Shown: positions 61,251 to 64,000 of the stretch, piece by piece | Position numbering within the stretch: the stretch's first letter is position 1 | Layout: every line of letters starts with the position of its first letter | NCBI RefSeq assembly: GCF_003573695.1 | Contig: NC_039365.1 | Coordinates: 84,423,089-84,487,088 of the forward strand | DNA from: Papaver somniferum | Taxonomy: Eukaryota; Streptophyta; Magnoliopsida; Ranunculales; Papaveraceae | DNA length: 64,000 nt | Reading direction: 5' to 3' | The notes under the pieces: generated by a model | Seen by the model: the letters and a program-made list of their open reading frames with translations, nothing else | What the model was told of the DNA's origin: nothing | The model's database searches: none | Translations under genes and position numbers: made by a program

Positions 61251-61845
61251 CCAGAGATTACAAATTTTGGATACCACACAAATTTAAGTTTACAAATATT
61301 AAAAAATTTGGATTTTTAACTGAATCCTAAAGCAAACTTGTTGATTCATGAATCATGATGTACTTGTTGAGTATTGAATGAAGCTTAGTGATGAATAATC
61401 ACATACTCCTATGAGGACGCATTTTCTTCGCACAGCTAAATTATTCGTTGCTGATTTGCTATATCAAGCGCAATTAAGTTTACTGAATCATTCATGTGAA
61501 GTCGGAACATTTTGAACATAAAAGTAAACATTACTTCATGGTGCACTACTTTTAATAAAATAAGTAGATGACCCCTTTCGACCACTTTCAAAACTTTCTG
61601 CTGCTCTCGCGTCTTGCTGCACTAACTCCTCTCGCTTCCATTTTCGCAATAATTGCAGAGGTTTATGACTTTGTCTTCAGCCTCTCTCCTGGTTATCAAA
61701 TCAATGGAGTGACATCAGATCAAAATGCTTTGTGGGGAAAAAATCCCATTACAATTACTCGTGCTGCCTTGCGCAACCAGACTGTGGTCTCTATCTGAAG
61801 TGTATATTTGCCCATACACTACCTTGTACGTTGGGATTTATTTTT
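61251..61845. other. 3' flank of the TTC27-like gene
   Basis: Contains the gene's 3' UTR next to 61846 and AT-rich intergenic DNA. A plus-strand 76-codon frame at 61568-61798 has no recognisable domain and is not called. Confidence 0.5.
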
Positions 61846-63828
61846 TCAGACAACTATGTTACCATTAGATGATATTGAAGCCGCTTCTATTCGCTTCTTT
61901 ACTTCCTCAAGGCAAGCTTGAAGATCTCTCAATTCATCAGTATCAGAGAAATTTACTGCCTGAAACGAAAGAAAATTTTGAAAGTAGCTTTATCAATGTA
62001 AAGACGGATACAAGAATACCAGGCGAAAGGTGTTGGGTTTTTATGGTTTAAGCAACAAACCAAAACACTTTTTAATGTTTTTTTCTTTGTTTGTTTTGAT
62101 ACAAAGTGTGCTTAATGTTAAGAGGTCAAATTCAAGTAGCTAGATGTCCTATAGCCATGCATAGTGATGTTTGTTGACTAAAAGGTACTACATCAAGAGC
62201 CGCTCTCTGGATCATATCTTAAACAATTGAACCATACCTGCCTAATTACACTTCTTAAGTGCATCTCAGCCGAATTGAGTTCTCGGCAGCTACCAGTGGA
62301 TGAAGCGATCTCCATATATACCTCACAGAGTTGCAAGGATGCATTTGCAAATTTCTTAAACCTATCTCTGTTTTTCCACAAATCAGCTCCCTGAAAATCG
62401 AGTGTATTAGAAGTACTGTGTGTTATCCAGATGATAACATGCCTTAAAAGGAAGAGAAAATAACCTTTTTCACTAAATAGTACTGTTTATTTTAGCACGG
62501 CATAAGTATATACCACATCAATCAAACTTACCTGATAGAATCTGACATGCTTCAGAAGGGCTTCTGAACACATAGTGAGATCCCTTTTAAGTTTATGCCA
62601 CCTTGCATACAAACCCCAAATATTTTCCCCACCACCACCTCGGACAACCTATAATAAATCAATGAAATTAAACAGAACATACCAGGAGGATACAAGGAAA
62701 GAGTCGAAAACAGGGATACGCCAAAATTACAAGGGTTCAGAGAAAGGTACCTGCTGAAGAACATTCCCAAGGAGTTCCACCAAATGACCAGCCTCTAGTG
62801 ACCTCGTCGAGTCAGAGTCTGGTGATGATGAATTGCCTTTTGAAGGAGCACAACTATGCTCCAAAGCTTGTGCTTCAATCTCAACCATAACCCTCTCCAG
62901 CAATTGCACATCTATTCTTTTATTATTTGTCGTATCCAGTACCTTCTTTGTAGCCTCCAATGCCTAAAAGATGCCATCAAGCAGTTGAGCATTCATTTGC
63001 TGTCCTTCCTCTTACATGCAGATACTATATACTTTACCCAGGTGATACCCATACTTCGCCATGTAAATCAGTAAATCACGAGAGAGTGGATGATTAATTA
63101 GGATGAGGTGTTTCTACCCACACTCACATCTAAGGCCCATGCTGGATGTAAAAGAATGGCTCTAACAAGTAATTCGCACCAAAAGCTTCTTATAGTAATT
63201 TTACAAGAGAAACTATGAGCCCTTCTTTCAGATAAAAATAAAGTAGAACCTAAGCAAAAAACACACTTTACCTGTCTGAGGTTACCAATCTCAAAAGAAA
63301 CTTGGCTGAAATTCTCCCACATTTGCCAGCTGCTCCGTCTGCCGGTTCAAAATAAACATGTGAGCAAGCCAATTGCTTCTCAAAATTTGGATAGAGGATA
63401 TACAAAAAAAAAAAAAAAAAAAAACGAGGATAGGATGCAGGGACGGCGAAGAAAAACCTAAATTTAAGGGCTTCCTTAAATGCGGTGAAGGCCTTCTTGT
63501 AGCTTTCTTTCATCATATGCCTGAAAGGAGTTTTAAAATGGCAGAAGTTATAAGTGTTTGAACAGTTGTGATGGAATAGGTCCATTTTCATTGCTGTTAC
63601 GTAATTTGGTTACACTTCCAAATCTTAAAATTTTATCAAATCGCATCAATTCCTCCATGTACACAAGTTAGGATCCGATATTAATTAGTTCTAACACTGG
63701 AAATGAGAAAAGTAACATCAAGAAGCTAAACATACAAGCAAGCAATGTTGTTCCAAGCTTCTCCATTATCAGGATCAAGTTCAACGGCACGAGAAAAGCC
63801 AATTAATGCCATGTCAATATCCTGAGCC
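61846..63828 (-). CDS. TTC27: Tetratricopeptide repeat protein 27-like, C-terminal part (partial)
   Basis: The 3' end of a plant TTC27 homologue; the 5' exons lie beyond the right edge. Exons in transcript order: about 63737-63828, 63458-63520, 63272-63338, 62751-62963, 62532-62648, 62238-62390, 61846-61959, giving 272 residues before the stop. The first exon is a TPR unit (MALIGFSRAVELDPDNGEAW, NNIACL), the next continues it (KAFTAFKEALKFR), and WQMWENFSQVSFEIGNLRQA is the next TPR helix. VLDTTNNKRIDVQLLERVM and LWKNRDRFKKFANASLQLCE are blocks I recognise from plant TTC27-like proteins. The frame is intact. Human TTC27 is a TPR protein whose exact role is not settled, and I infer nothing more. 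NUP160 and this gene are on the same strand and were probably close neighbours before the insertions. Confidence 0.85.
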
Positions 63829-64000
63829 TGCACAAACCGAAAAAAGTTATTTGACCAGTTTCTCTATCGCGGTTAACCCAATTACTAAACGACGAATGAA
63901 CACTGAGTGAGAATGGGTAACCTTTCGCGTAGGAAGGTTACCTATCCTACTGAAAACGCCTATTCTTATGTTTTATTTTTTCTCAACATTTCAACATTAT
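63829..64000 (-). other. Intron of the TTC27-like gene, running off the window
   Basis: The sequence directly upstream of the acceptor (TTTGTGCAG) of the first visible exon. No further exon seen before the edge. Confidence 0.55.

Noticed and set aside
61568..61798. 76-codon plus-strand frame near the TTC27-like gene
   Set aside because: No recognisable family; probably chance or 3' flank of the opposite gene.

Overview
The window is nuclear DNA of a flowering plant, most likely a eudicot. The genes have many GT-AG introns, and the two host genes have clear plant orthologues. The transposon families (MULE, hAT, Copia/SIRE-like, Gypsy, plant LINE, Stowaway-like) are those of repeat-rich plant genomes. 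I cannot name the species from sequence alone.

Layout. (1) 1376-14318, minus strand: a complete nucleoporin NUP160 gene of 27 coding exons (1503 codons). (2) 14744-32579: a 17.8-kb transposon nest 426 bp upstream of the NUP160 start. The outer element has hAT-type ends (CAGGGCCGG...) and a perfect 8-bp target duplication AGAATACA. It carries a broken plant-mobile-domain (PMD) gene. Nested inside is a 10.9-kb Mutator-like element (15029-25914) with a perfect 9-bp duplication TATTTTATA. That MULE holds two convergent, apparently intact genes: a 975-aa protein with a C-terminal Ulp1/C48 protease-like domain, and a 715-aa MURA-type transposase. (3) 32588-61250: old nested retrotransposons. A decayed Gypsy element (37249 to about 55394) has a Copia/SIRE-like non-autonomous element (37770-46381, duplication CACAC) in its 5' LTR and a solo LTR (49887-52334, duplication CTTTT) in its body. 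These are followed by LTR fragments, an orphan LTR, a Stowaway-like MITE and a LINE tail. (4) 61846-63828, minus strand: the 3' part of a TTC27-like tetratricopeptide gene that runs off the right edge.

The most interesting signal is in the nest. The MULE carries roughly 40-45 copies of a short palindrome (arms TGTGTAACT / AGTTACACA) in introns, UTRs and spacer, and I found none in exons. The PMD-bearing element carries a different short motif (ATTCGG / CCGAAT) with the same noncoding-only distribution. Private motifs confined to noncoding DNA, beside a non-transposase accessory gene, resemble the VANC anti-silencing system of Arabidopsis VANDAL MULEs. The families and motif here are different, so this may be an undescribed relative. 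That link is inference.

Coordinates of exons were set by reading splice sites and checking that the joined phase closes. A few single-base uncertainties may remain.
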